Positions 10,082 to 21,238 of a stretch of DNA of 64,000 nt are shown here, in pieces. The stretch is from Reticulascus tulasneorum (lineage: Eukaryota; Ascomycota; Sordariomycetes; Glomerellales; Reticulascaceae), in the NCBI GenBank assembly GCA_001557505.1, contig LSAX01000002.1, positions 4,836,001-4,900,000 of the forward strand, in the 5' to 3' direction. How positions within the stretch are numbered: position 1 is the stretch's first letter; each line of letters begins with the position of its first letter. The notes under the pieces are model-generated. The model was not told the DNA's origin, did no database searches, and saw only the letters and a program-made list of their open reading frames with translations. The position numbers and the translations under genes are program-made.

Positions 10082-12197
10082 CTACTTCGCCGCAAAACGA
10101 GACTTCTTTCTCAGCCATTCTCCGTAATACCATAGGGCAAAGATGCCCAGAATACAGGCGGAGGTCAACCCCGCGAGAAGACTAACACCTGGCCCGACTC
10201 CTAAGTTGTGGTACAGAGGACTTGCGAAATGGATGGTGCCCGCGGCCAGGCTTGATCGCACAAAGTCATTGCCAGCAAATAGAGAGGCTTGGTACTGAGG
10301 ATACGTCAAGGGCAGGTAGAGGAAGACACACTGGATCACGATAAAGATCCCGATCGTAAAAACGGAGATTCCAATGACAGGACCAATCCAATGGAGATCT
10401 GCGTTAGATGTCCAGGCTGGGAAAAGTCAGCAAGTCGTTCAAAGTGGTGCTGGGAATTGTGTGGTGGGAGACAAACCAAATATGAACAGTCCAACTGGAA
10501 GAAAGAATGATGCAAAAAGCGCCGGGACAAGTCGACGCTCCGGGGCCCCGAGTCCATTGGCTCGAATATCGGGTTCCATAACCTTGTAAAGGTATCCCCA
10601 GTAGGCAGATGTTCCGATCAAAGTACCCACGATGATGGACAAGAAAGCCAGGCCCATCTGGCCCAAGCTGAATCCAAAGAAGCCGAGAAACACAATAGGG
10701 AAAGCCTCGAAAAAGGAGTAGTATATTCCGTATATCAGCGCGGTGTAGACTGCGGTGAAGGCAATGGCAGGGTCGAACAGAATGGTCTCGATCGGCCGCC
10801 AGAGTGCTTCCACTGCCACTTCTCTGATACTAAGACTGTTCTGGTCAATCTCGCTCTGTGACTTGAGCATCGGGTTACCCGAGATCTTGCGGAGTCTCTG
10901 TGCACGGCGGAGAAGGATTGTGGCCGACGACGTCTCAGGGAGGAAGAAAAACAGACAGATCCAACATGGGCCGGAAATCCAGAGAAGCTCCCAAAGGGAC
11001 CAGCGCCAACTCTCTGCCATGACACTATATCCCGAAAGCAGTGGGCCGAGAGCTGGTCCGCAAGTTGCGCAGAACGCCCACAAAGAGACGGCGTACGGTA
11101 GCTTGATCAGAGAAAACATGTCTCCCAGACTAGCACCCCCCGTTGCGAGGCAAGGGCTGCCGAAGAATCCAGCGAAGAATCGCAAAGCCATGAGCTGAGC
11201 TATACTCTCAGAACCGGGAGTGGGCCCGAGGAGGATAATGAAGATGCTGAAGGTGATGATGTACGGGGGGTTTCGCCCGATTGAAGGTATTTCGCTCAGC
11301 GGAGAGAAGAGAAGTGGGCCGATTCCGTACGCGGCCACATACATGGACAAGCCAAGGGATGCAATCTGGGGGCCGACATGAAAATACTCCATGATGCCTT
11401 CGGCACTCGGCGCGTAGATTGCGGATCCAAGGTAGAAAGTGAAGGTGTAGAAACTGAGCCACGATGTCAGCACATGGCAGCGATTAGAAACAGAACCACG
11501 ACTTGGTCGAGGTTCACACTGCGTGACAACGGACCCAAAGATACAGATCGCCAGACAAACAAAAAGAGAGCGCACGGATTAAGACTTACTAAATTATGCC
11601 AGACACGAAGCTCTTTCTCCCGGTGCTCCAATTCTGCGGGTTTGCGGGGTCCTTAGTGCTATACCAATCGACCAAAATAGTGCCGCACTCAAGCTTCTCA
11701 GGGTCAATAGACTTCAGTGATTCCTGCTCTGCTTTGAGGGCATTGGTGAATTGCTCTTCAAGATCTGCTCTTGTGGTCGACTTGTGGAGAGCGGAGTTGG
11801 TATCCACGCGGGCAAGGCTGTGTCTCCGGGCAGTAGCCACGGTTCCAATTGTTCCGCGAGTGGCGACTTTCTCGTTGATAGGTCCGGAAGTCGAAGCAAG
11901 GCTTTCTCTGCGTGCTGAAGCGATCGGTTCATAGGTGGAAGACTTTTCATCATCCTCATCAGCATTTGGGGTTTCCTCTCCACTTTGCAGTGTGTCCTGT
12001 GCTTTGATGTCGCTGTCAGGGGAGGCTTCGTCTGCTTCTTCATCCACAGTCGACACCGTATCTGCCGGGATTCCCTCTGTGTCTTTGTAGCATGTTGGGC
12101 ACTTGAAATTTTCCTCTTCTTCTGGGTATTTCAATAACCGATTCCGTGTTATGAGACGGATCAGCTGTCCAGCTGGAGCATCTCGGATGAGATCCAT
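10082..12197 (-). CDS. MFS multidrug exporter, Flr1/Caf5-like (DHA1)
   Basis: Three exons: 12197-11590, 11453-10477 and 10416-10082. The introns are 136 and 60 nt, and the product is 639 residues. The N-terminal ~205 residues are cytosolic and hydrophilic. They open with MDLIRDAPAGQLIRL and contain KYPEEEENF, a hallmark of the yeast Flr1/Caf5 subfamily, and end with WYSTKDPANPQNWS just before the first membrane helix. About twelve helices follow, with the loop between TM2 and TM3 reading GPLLFSPLSEIPSIGRNPPY. The family uses proton antiport to export azoles, benomyl-like compounds and other small molecules across the plasma membrane. The substrate here cannot be told from sequence. The first intron is long for this locus; its acceptor CTCAG joins codon TA/T cleanly. 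Confidence 0.93.
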
Positions 12198-12565
12198 TGC
12201 GATATACCTAAGCGAGGATACTCCCTAACCGAGTTTACGGGAGGATTAAAGACTACGTTCTGCAGAGCAGAGGAAGACGAGAAGATGAAGAGGCGGAGGA
12301 GCCATAGGGCGGGGAGAATCTTGGTACTTACATGTGAATGCAACTGCATAAGGAAGTAGGTGCATGTCAGCGCGAGAGGGATGACTAACAACCATTGGGC
12401 AACGATAATGCCAGAGCGTCCCGGGATGAGACATCAAGGCACGGTTGGCCGGCGGTATGCAGGCGCCAGTCCATCTGTAAGCTACCAATTAAGGCTTTGA
12501 TAAGGCTGATCGGTCGATTGAGCCGGGACTTTTGTTGGCCAGTTCCGCCGAGGATTGCGGAGATA

Positions 12566-12624
12566 GTTGATCGATGCATGGCGCACGGTCCCAACTCTGT
12601 CATGACTTAACTCCGAGAGAGCCG
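12566..12624. repeat. Short direct repeat, copy 1
   Basis: About 55 bases containing ATGGCGCACGGTCCCAACTC recur with few changes at 13428-13477. The two copies flank the longer repeat at 12890-13420. Confidence 0.6.
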
Positions 12625-12889
12625 TCTAGCAACACAATCCGACGCTGACAGCGGTCGCTACCTTTGTAGGACTTATTGGGCAGCCTACCCAACCACCCAC
12701 GACTGTATTTCAACCACCATGCTGTGATTTGTTTGCCGGCCAGCTCTAGCCAAGAGCTTATTATTGGGCTACCGAACCTTAGCACATCCTTGAGCGGCTC
12801 CCATCGAACCGTCGAATGGCCTAGAGCCACGTCTGGCGGCATGGTGATTTCTTTTTCATCTGCCCTGCCGCAACAAACTGTGAAATAGT

Positions 12890-13420
12890 TTTATTGGACA
12901 GGTGTATGTCAGCACATCGAATTTCTTCCGAGATAGGAATACGCAACTCTTAATTACGTAGTAGGATCCGAAACCTAGCGTGTTTGGTATTACGGTCGCT
13001 TAGTAAAGATTAATATTCCCCATCATATAATGCAGCCGGGAACTCAATAACGAGATTTAGTCCAGATTGAAATCAACATGGACAAGGGGAGTGGCGGTTG
13101 CAGACACTAACACATTGGCTTTTCGAAAAGTCAAGGTTCGTTCTGAAGCTAGCGGCTGCAGAGGCGGAGTCCGGCGTTGCACAGTTTGAAGATCCTACTT
13201 CACAACCTCTGGGCTAATGCTCTGTTATGCCGGGGTAGCGCCAAGTACCTCTGGGATGGTAATCTCTGAAGCTTTATCCATATGCCGGTGGAATTGTATT
13301 AAAGATTGGTTATCCACGATTAGGGCACAGGCAGTAACGACCTCACCGTCCCAGCTCAAGATGAGCGGTGACTCGGAAGCAACACGTTCGCGACAAGTTC
13401 CTGAATCTGCCAACGAGAGA
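12890..13420. repeat. Dispersed ~540-bp repeat, copy A
   Basis: This segment aligns by eye along its whole length, in the same orientation, with 16315-16855. Shared anchors include CGCTTAGTAAAG, AAAAGTCAAGGTTC, ATGCCGGT, GATGAGCGGTGAC and ATCTGCCAACGA. The copies are clearly diverged, with many transitions and small indels. On the minus strand copy A keeps a 62-codon frame (13413-13225), but I do not recognise it and copy B has it broken. It is most likely a decayed duplicated gene or transposon fragment, possibly mutated by RIP. Confidence 0.75.
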
Positions 13421-13427
13421 CACAGAT

Positions 13428-13477
13428 TTCTAGATCATGGCGCACGGCCCAACTCTGTCATAACTCCGCGAGAGCCT
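13428..13477. repeat. Short direct repeat, copy 2
   Basis: Partner of 12566-12624. The core ATGGCGCACGG-CCCAACTCTGTCAT-A-CTCCG-GAGAGCC is preserved apart from one missing base and a short indel. Confidence 0.6.
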
Positions 13478-14151
13478 TCTTTTCATATTCGACGAGCGCC
13501 TCCGGAAGTGGGCAAGATTGCAGCCGCGCCTTGGTCTGAAATTTTCAGATTGCTCTGAGAATGTCCCTAGGATATCGCCTCTCTACAGCGACAACCCGCG
13601 ATAAGCAAAAGGCATCTATCTCCTTGGTCCGTTCGTTTGATCGAGGATTTAATGAAAAATGTTCCCCATACACCCAAGATACCTAGTTATACTCTCTAGA
13701 GAGTTTACTAGTTGGCCATCGTAGCTGTGGTCATTTATGGCAGTACCAGAAAATGAGTTCTGGCCTATCAGAATAGAAAAGGCTTTCGGTGTCCTCTGCT
13801 TCGATCCCTCAAGACACCACGCCTGTCCCTATGTTGCAGCCTATCTGCAGCGCAGTCTTGTCCAGAAGATATAATCGAACTAGTCTTTGCGTGTGATGTA
13901 TGAAACCTCTTGAAATCGTCGCGATGCGTTGCAGCTTTTCTTGTAACCTCACACCATTAAAAAGATCTCAGTTGCAAGTTTGCTGAGATGCTCCGAAAAC
14001 TCAGAGTTTGTGCAAATTCTAGATTCTATCTGAAATAGCCCATAGTCATCATGTACCCCCTGACGCCAGTTTCTACTGATTACGACGCATTTTCATGCTC
14101 TTTACTTGGTCTTGAGACCGCAACTGAAGTCGCACATACTCATCCACTTAT
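13478..14151. other. Intergenic between repeat A and the Dal5-type permease
   Basis: AT-rich non-coding sequence. No supported frame, RNA gene or further repeat was seen. The segment 12198-12565, upstream of the Flr1-like gene, likewise shows nothing beyond an expected promoter. Confidence 0.4.
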
Positions 14152-15843
14152 TTACAGATTCCACCGGAATGATTTGTTCTCCTTATCTGTGTAGTCTTCC
14201 AAACCATGTTGTAGAGTCGGCGGCCCGTACTTCTGATCCCGACGCTTGTTCTTTCTTGACAAAGCGAAGCGCAGAGCCAGGGAGAGGACAAACAAGGAAA
14301 CAAAACAGACTAGAACACCAGTGAAACTCTCGTCATATCGCGGCCCAAATTTACTACGCATGCACGTTAGTATACATGAGTTCCAGAAGGTAGGGGCTCA
14401 GACTTACGCAGAGAAGAGCAAAGGTCCCATTATGTTTCCCAGGCAATACCCGATCCAAGTGCCCGCAGCGTAGGCGCCTCGTTTTGAGTAGCCGGCACTG
14501 TTGGAAGTCCCCAATCCAATGCACTGCACCCAGGCAGATGAGAAAAAGTTGATTAGATAAAAGCCGATAATTCGTCCTGGCTTGTTTGAAGTAGGAAGTT
14601 GCCACCTGAAGCAGTCAGTTAGAAATTGCAAGTAATGAATTAGTAGCCGGTAAGACATAGGAGCTCCTGGGAGTTCAAGTTGATGACTTTTTCTGGGAAC
14701 TTACAGCAGACAACATGCAAGAATCACGGGTATACAGGAGGCAGTAATAGTGTAGTGCCTCGCCTTGAACCTTGCCCCAACATAGCCCGAGCCGAGGATG
14801 CAAATGAAAGCCATAACACCAATGGGCAGGTTGAGTAGCAGTGCAGTATACGAGTCAAAGCCCATTCCTTTGAAGACAATAGACGCGAATATTGTGACCG
14901 TAGCGGCGCCAGTCGATGATAACATGGACATGCACATGATACCCCAGAACTGATATTCCAACAGAGCTTCTTTGACTTGATAGAATCGAAATTGCGGGTT
15001 CTCCCGCCCGGCGTTGTTGACCCGCACCCGTTCCAAAAGAAGTCGGCGTTCATCTTCGGTGAATCCCTTTGCTTCCTGGGGAGTATCGGGGAAGATCCAA
15101 ATCAGAGCGATGCCCCAGATTAAGGTAATGCCACCCGCGAAGAAAAACATGTAATTCCAAGGGTGTAGGGGACCACCAAGATGAGCCAGGCCGAAGTTGA
15201 TTAGCGGCGAGATGAGAAGCGAGCCTCCGCTGAAGGAGTACCAGATACTCGACCGCATAACCTGTTCCTCGTGCGTATACCACAGCCCAACGACCAGCAT
15301 GAAAACCGGGGACACGCCCGACTCAACCAAGCCGAGAAAGAATCTGTTCGCAAGAATGCCGGAATAGGACGTGCAGGCAGGAGTCGTGAGCACAATGATG
15401 GCCCAGAGGATCGTGAGGGTGGTACAAACTCTCCTTGGACGGTATCTTTGCGCGAGAAGCGAGCATGGATACATTCCAGCCAGATGGCCGAAGTAGAAGA
15501 TGATGGAGACCCATGAATACCGCAGGCCAGATTCAAGGCCAAGGTCAGTCCGAAATCCAAATACTGCGGCTTGGCTAATGACTCCCTTGTCGAGGTATTG
15601 AAGGGCGTAGGTGAAGCACAGCTGGAAGAGAAAAAATTGTCAGAGACTGACCAATTAGTAAGGGATCCAGACAGGACATACAACGGGCATCAAACGCCAA
15701 TCTATCCTCCTCAAGAGCCGTTTGTTCGCTTCGGCATCAATTGGGACGTGTCTCAGGGCCTCGAGTTCTTCAGAGGGAAAGCCTGCTGTCTTTTCGCTTG
15801 TATCCCCTCTATTCGGGATATCTGAGGAGTTTTGTGAACCCAT
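14152..15843 (-). CDS. MFS permease of the Dal5/anion:cation symporter type
   Basis: Four exons: 15843-15682, 15621-14705, 14605-14408 and 14353-14152. The introns are 60, 99 and 54 nt, and the product is 492 residues. The N-terminal tail ends in RRIDWRLMPV, followed by LCFTYALQYLDKGVI, a diagnostic first helix of the Dal5 (allantoate/nicotinate/vitamin) group. Later motifs fit the same group: YPCSLLAQR, FLGLVESGVSP, WYTHEEQVMRSSIWYSFSG, the FPDTPQEA loop, and the C-terminal GYSKRGAYAAGTWIGYCLGNIMGP. It should import an organic anion or small amide by cation symport at the plasma membrane; substrates vary widely within the group. It lies between two copies of a diverged repeat, about 730 nt from copy A and 470 nt from copy B. 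The reading frame itself is undamaged. Confidence 0.94.
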
Positions 15844-16314
15844 TTTCTCTTGACAAGACTGTATCGTTTTTAAGACAAAGCGGACTCCAAGCGCGTATCG
15901 TTGCCTCTTTCCCTTGAGCTGGCAACGGTGACAAAGATGGTGAGGGGAAGTGGGAGAGGTTTGGAGCTTTAAAGGATTATGCCCTCCAGTATATTGGCTC
16001 CATCCATCGTACTAGTCAAAGGTTTTTGATGCTACATTACACGGGCTGAGACGGCACCATACCCGGTTTGATCCACTCGATCATCGAACGAGCTTCTCCA
16101 AAAGCTTCAGCATTATGCTAGAACCTTAAACCCGACCTATCATCGCTTAGTGGCGAATTCACACATGAGGTCTTACATGTGGTTCGGCATTCCCGAACAC
16201 AACCCGCCGTTTGTGAACCGGCATTCAGTTAGCAAGTCGGTATTCCTGAGTATCAGTGTTCCCCCCAAAGGCTCACGACTAGACTCTAATTACAATTGCT
16301 AGCACCATATTGTA
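15844..16314. other. Intergenic: promoter of the Dal5-type permease
   Basis: Non-coding, with no supported frame. The permease promoter should lie at its left end, and repeat copy B begins at its right end. Confidence 0.4.
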
Positions 16315-16855
16315 AATAATTTCATTGACCAAGCACATGTCAGCAAAATGATTACATGCCCAAAGAGGAATAAGTAAGCTTCGAGGTATTAGTTTACTTA
16401 ACAGAGCCTATTTTAATATCGCAGTCGCTTATAAAGGTGGATCGCAGTCGCTTAGTAAAGGTGGAGATTCTCCGTCATGCAATATAACCGGGGAATTGAT
16501 AGCGACGTTTGGTACAGATAAAATCTAAATAGACAGGGGAAATAATAATAGTTGCAGATCATAGGCTTACAAAAGTCAAGGTTCATTCGGGACTAGTAGC
16601 TGCAAAGGCGGAGGTAAGCGCTGCACATGTGATCTCACTTCGCAACATCTTAATCAATGCCCCGGGTTACGCCGAGTGACTTCCAGATGGCGGTCTCTAG
16701 AGCCTTATCGACATGCCGGTCGAACTTTCTACAGTTAGTCATCTAAGATCAGGGCTTAGGCAGTAAATACCTTGCCTTCCTAATTAGTGGCGAGATGAGC
16801 GGTGACCTCGCCAGCCGTGCGTTCTCGACAAGTTTCTTATATCTGCCAACGATAG
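16315..16855. repeat. Dispersed ~540-bp repeat, copy B
   Basis: Homologous in direct orientation to 12890-13420. It is more decayed than copy A: the minus-strand frame carries several stops, and many C-to-T or G-to-A type differences are visible by eye. It also has a local tandem duplication, in which ATCGCAGTCGCTTA-TAAAGGTGG occurs twice at 16417-16464. The right end stops about 85 bases short of the stop codon of the neighbouring dehydrogenase gene. Confidence 0.75.
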
Positions 16856-16940
16856 GCGAATAGGTATTGTATACGTTTTGTAAGACATCAGTTCTTCTAC
16901 TCCTTTCACTAATCGTCCATTCAGCAGCATCGGCCCAACC

Positions 16941-17889
16941 TTATTCCTTGAAGTCAGTGCTCTTCCAGATGTCTTCATAGTGCGACGCATTCTCCGCAAG
17001 CTCGGCGCTAAATTGCTGCATCATACTACCGCAATCACTGCCTAAAGGCAATCGCAGTAGCCTCTTCTTGTTTGCAAACATACCCGCAGAAGCACCATAT
17101 TCCCACATTCGTGCCGCACCAAGCTTTGGGTCTCCAGGCTGCTTGCCATTATACAGTTCGAATGCCTTACGAGCTTCATGCGCAGGCGTTCCTTCATAGA
17201 CAGCGAGGGCTGGAGCAACGTTTGTCCCTGAAGCGGGACTGGAGAGGAACGCCGTGCGGAAGTAGCCAGGCTCGACGATGGCGCAGTGGATGCCGAACGG
17301 GGCGACTTCGATTCCGAGGGCCTGAGTCAGGCACTCTACCGCAAATTTTGTTGCGCAATAGATGCCATTAGATGCGTAGCCGTGAAAACCACCGACTGAA
17401 GAGAGGTTCATGACTGTACCACCTCCTTGAGATCGGAACGAGGGTAGAAAGGCGCGAATGATGCGGAGCATAGCGAAGACGTTTGTGTCGAACTGAGCTT
17501 TAACAGCGGAGTCCCTGTTTGCCATTAGACTAGATCGAAGAGTCCTAGGGTGTTCTTGGCTGGCAACCCCTCCAGCTGAGAGGCATCGATGATATAACTT
17601 ACTCGGATTCCTCGACAGCACCCATATATGCATAGCCTGCATTGTTCACCATGACATCGATTCGCCCAAAAGCCGCAAAAGCCTCTTTGCCGTAGGCATC
17701 CATCTCGGCCTGTGGCCAGCCCAAGTCAAATTGAAGGACTTTGACATTTAGCGTCTTCAGTTCCTCTGGAATCTTGGAAGGAGACCGAACTGCCGCGATG
17801 ACTTGATCGCCTTCTTGGAGCGCTTTCAAAGCGAGCTCGAGACCAAGCCCCGTGTTCGATCCTGTGATGTGCCAGACTCGTGGGGCCAT
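16941..17889 (-). CDS. Short-chain dehydrogenase/reductase (classical SDR)
   Basis: Two exons, 17889-17603 and 17514-16941, with an 88-nt intron; the product is 286 residues. The nucleotide-binding motif TGSNTGLG is at residues 9-16, NNAG follows at about 81-84, and the catalytic Ser is in NLSSVGGFHG. The active-site YCATK supplies the Tyr and Lys. The Arg after the first strand (AAVRSP) suggests NADP(H) preference. The enzyme oxidises or reduces a hydroxyl/carbonyl group on an unknown small molecule, presumably in the cytosol, since no signal peptide or targeting motif is seen. It resembles the fungal 'SDR with PGYFRT' subgroup (EPGYFRTAF). It stands next to the Dal5-type permease, and a joint import-and-oxidise role is possible but unproven. 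Confidence 0.94.
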
Positions 17890-18937
17890 ATTGAGAGGTA
17901 CTGGAGCTTATTTCTATCCGGTAGTTCTTTTCTGATTGTCTCAAGCAGGGCTGTAGAAGGTGCTTAGATGTTTGTATGACGTGTTGAGGCTGCGTCCACC
18001 AGGACGACGAACCCCTCCGTGGTTGACGTTATATATCATTGTGTAATCCAAATGAGGTGGGGCTCCAGTAATGCTCCTGTGAATTTCGGACAACAATCTC
18101 TGCGATACTCGGGCAGTGGTATACCGTGATGCTTGTATATGGAAGTTCAAAGCAGAAAGAATTACCACAAACGGCGAAGCTGTTCCCTCATTTTGCTTGG
18201 CAGCTTACTGGCTGTTGTGTTTTTGAAGAGTGATATGCGGGGAATCTCCATTGTCCATGCATCTAGGTGGGCGCGGAAGCTTGTTTCTGACCGTGCATCT
18301 ACGTTTCTGACTTCGCATGAGTGCCTCCAATGGGGTTGAGTTTAACGGGAAGGGGATGAGTAAGCCAGCCGGTTCACACAGATGAGCAATTCCAAAATGC
18401 AGGGAGTTCGGGTGTAATGCAAACTTGACTCTATCGGGCATCTGTATACAGTGGAGAAAGATATTTCATTCAGATTTGATGATGGACTGGCCGTTTGAAA
18501 TCATGGGTCAGATGGGATGTACTTCAATTTTGCGGCTTGTGACTCCGCCATTTTTTTCTCTCATTTTTTTGTCAACCGCCTGCCAAATTACTCATATGTA
18601 AGCTATGTCTTTATCAGTTTGAAGACGGGGAATATCCGAATTTTAGCCGGATACCGGTAAGGAAATGATGAATTGAAGAAAAACATCGCACCTGAGATAA
18701 ACACTTACCACAATGGTTGGTGGGGGCAGTGGTTGAGACCCTGCGGGTCAACAGAAACCAAAGTGCGTGTCTGCATCGACTTCTGCTACAACAATTACAG
18801 GACACTCTGCATTAGCCACCTACAGCTAGAACAAGTACAGTCGTCGGTTGTTTATTTGGATGCTTAGCATCAATATATTTGTCGTCAACTCCCTACATCA
18901 CGCTTAGCTATGTTTAGGGTGCTGCTAAAAGTGATGG
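17890..18937. other. Divergent intergenic region, left part
   Basis: Together with 19128-19325 this is the space between the SDR gene and the WSC/CAP gene, which are transcribed apart. No supported gene. Short T runs lie at 18551-18571. Confidence 0.4.
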
Positions 18938-19127
18938 TCTAACGAAGACTGGATTGAGAGTGAATACTAGATTGAAGAGTGGATTAGTGTTAGACGCAAC
19001 GAATACTGGAATGAAGCCCGGTTGGGGGCTAGACAGAATGAATACTGGAATGGGGCCTGGATTGAGAGGCAAACACAACAAAGACTGGAATGAAGACTCA
19101 ATTGAGGGCTTGATGGAACGAAGAATG
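18938..19127. repeat. Imperfect 40-bp minisatellite (about 4.5 units)
   Basis: Units start with AACGAATACTGGAATGAAG-like sequence and continue with a GGATTGAGGGCTAGACA-like half. Three successive units from 18999 (18999-19038, 19039-19078, 19079-19118) are each exactly 40 bases. A 39-base unit precedes them, with partial units on both ends. It lies in the upstream region of the WSC/CAP gene. Confidence 0.75.
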
Positions 19128-19325
19128 TAAATTATCAGCGTTCATCTGCCACAGGACACGTTTCAGGGTAGGAGGAGCCCATAAATTAGGAGAGTCTAGA
19201 ATTCTAACCTGATGCACACTTTCGTATATTTGGTCCGTCCTGGACTATATTCAACCCCGTTTTATCTCATTGTGCTCGAGGTTTTTCTTCATTTCTTTGG
19301 ATAGCTCGACCCTATATTTGATGAA

Positions 19326-21238
19326 ATGTGCCGTGTTCGCCTTCTCATTCTCCTCGCCGCAGCTTTCGTGCATGGGCGTGAGCCCGGTCGTTCCTCTAAT
19401 AGCGGCGCCCCAGAATGGCCAAATACGAAGATGGCTCAGCGAGCGATCACCTCGAGCATCCCAGGAGATATATGTTTCTTGGTTACGACGTATTATACCG
19501 TGACACCAACGGGAGTCCTAACCGCGAACACACCGGACCCGGTGGTATCGACCATGTATACAGCTCCTACCGTCCCTGCCGCAGCCTTCAAATTCGTCCT
19601 TATCGGCTGTACCGCTAGCCAGGGCCTGGATGCATTTAATTTGGTTGCTAATAGCGCCTTCATGACCGTATCGCTTTGCACTCGCCTCTGTACATCTCGG
19701 CAGTATGCTGCTGCGTTTAAAACGTCGGTTCAAGCCCTTCACCCACATCATGGGTTTTCAATACAGGGGCTGATATAAATTGTTGCTAGGTCGTGTTACT
19801 GCAGTGATATACTTGGTATTGACCCCAACGTTGTAAATACTGCAATGTGCAATATCCCATGCCCTGGAGATCCTACCGAAGCCTGCGGTGGGATGGGCGC
19901 TGCTATCCAACCTCGAGGCGATATACCCGCCAATGTCTTCGTCAGTCTATATATTCGCACCAGTTTGGCTATCACCAACACTACAGGCTTGATACCTTCA
20001 ACAGTTTCCCAGAGCGGTAGGTTATCTGTATCTGATACTTCCAAGTGCAATTCTGATCTATCTACTATTATAAGAATCAAGTTCCCGGTCCCCAACCCCA
20101 CCGGCTTCTAGCATATCGTCATCAAGTACATCCTCTAGCGACATAATTTCGAACAGCCTACCAACATCAGCTAGCGGGTCCTCTATTGCGTCAACCTCGT
20201 CTTCCGTGTCTACTCCTGCAGCCTCTTCGTCGACGTCTTCCGCGTCATCTGTATCGTCCTCAGACATCCTAGTCTCACAGAGCAGTAGCTTTTCATCTTC
20301 CCAGAGCGGTATGCTATCGGTATCCAACACCTCAAGTACAACTCTAATTTTTATACAACTAGAAGCATCAAGCTCCTCTATTCCGTCTAGCTCATCCTCA
20401 GTTTCTACCACTATACCCTCTTCTTCTGCACTTTCTATATCATCTTCATCGTCCTCCTCATCGTCCTCCTCATCAGTCTATTCGTCGGTCTATTCATCGT
20501 CCACTACCTCCTCAGATTTCATAGGATCTCAAAGCAGCAGCTTCCCGGTTTCCCCGAGCAGCATCTCAAGTTCACAGAGCAGTAGTTTCTACAGTTCCGA
20601 AATTAGCAGCTCTACACAATCGTCGCCTAGCTCTTCTACATCGAGCAACCCGCCCGTGGCTTCTGATATGACTACTGACTATATTAACGCAGCGCTCATA
20701 CACCACAATGTACACCGAGCGAACCACTCGGCCCCCAACGTAGTGTGGGATACTTCCCTCTATACCTCGGCCAAGCAGCATGCCATCCTGTGCATCTATG
20801 GGTATGAATCCGGAACCAGCTACGGCCAGAATATCGGTGCTGGTCTTCAGGCCAACTCGTTAGGCATAGGCACCTTAGTAACTGATAAATTATACTATGC
20901 ACAAGTTAATGCTTATGCACCCTACTATGGACAGTCCACACCGGGGGGCGCGCCAACGGATTATCTCGGGTTTACGCAGTTGGTGTGGGTAAGCACGGCA
21001 TCCATTGGCTGCTATACAGCCGACTGTTCCGCCTCTGGCTTGATCGGCGGCCCTTCTGGCAGTCCTCCTTATTTTACGGTTTGCAACTACTTCCCGAGCG
21101 GTTCGTGCTATTAGTTAAACCCCCGCAGTGTATGCCGTGAGACTTACGTATTAGATAGGGAACTTCGTCGGTCAATTCGACGTCAATGTACTGCCGCCTA
21201 TTGGCAACCCTACTATCACCGGATCATTCCCAAATTAA
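19326..21238 (+). CDS. Secreted WSC + Ser-rich + CAP (SCP/PR-1-like) protein
   Basis: Proposed exons are 19326-19723, 19790-20020, 20112-21100 and 21159-21238, giving 565 residues. Introns 1 and 3 (66 and 58 nt) are clear. Intron 2 is uncertain, because donors at 20021, 20045 and 20081 would all keep frame with the acceptor at 20111. A signal peptide (MCRVRLLILLAAAFVHG) precedes a WSC-type Cys domain with GCTASQGLDAF, CTRLC, SCYCSDIL and CPGDPTEACGGM. A linker of about 180 residues follows, mostly Ser, probably O-mannosylated. The C-terminal CAP domain has HHNVHRANHSAPNVVWD, YGQN, FTQLVW, IGCYTADC and VCNYFPSGNF. In most CAP proteins a His precedes FTQ (GHFTQ); here it is LGFTQ, so one cavity His is missing. 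WSC domains bind glycans, so a cell-wall location is likely. Fungal CAP proteins bind sterols and lipids. Confidence 0.85.

Noticed and set aside
20058..20411. Acidic 117-codon minus-strand frame inside the CAP gene
   Set aside because: It is the antisense of the Ser-rich linker; Ser codons read backwards give Asp/Glu-rich sequence.
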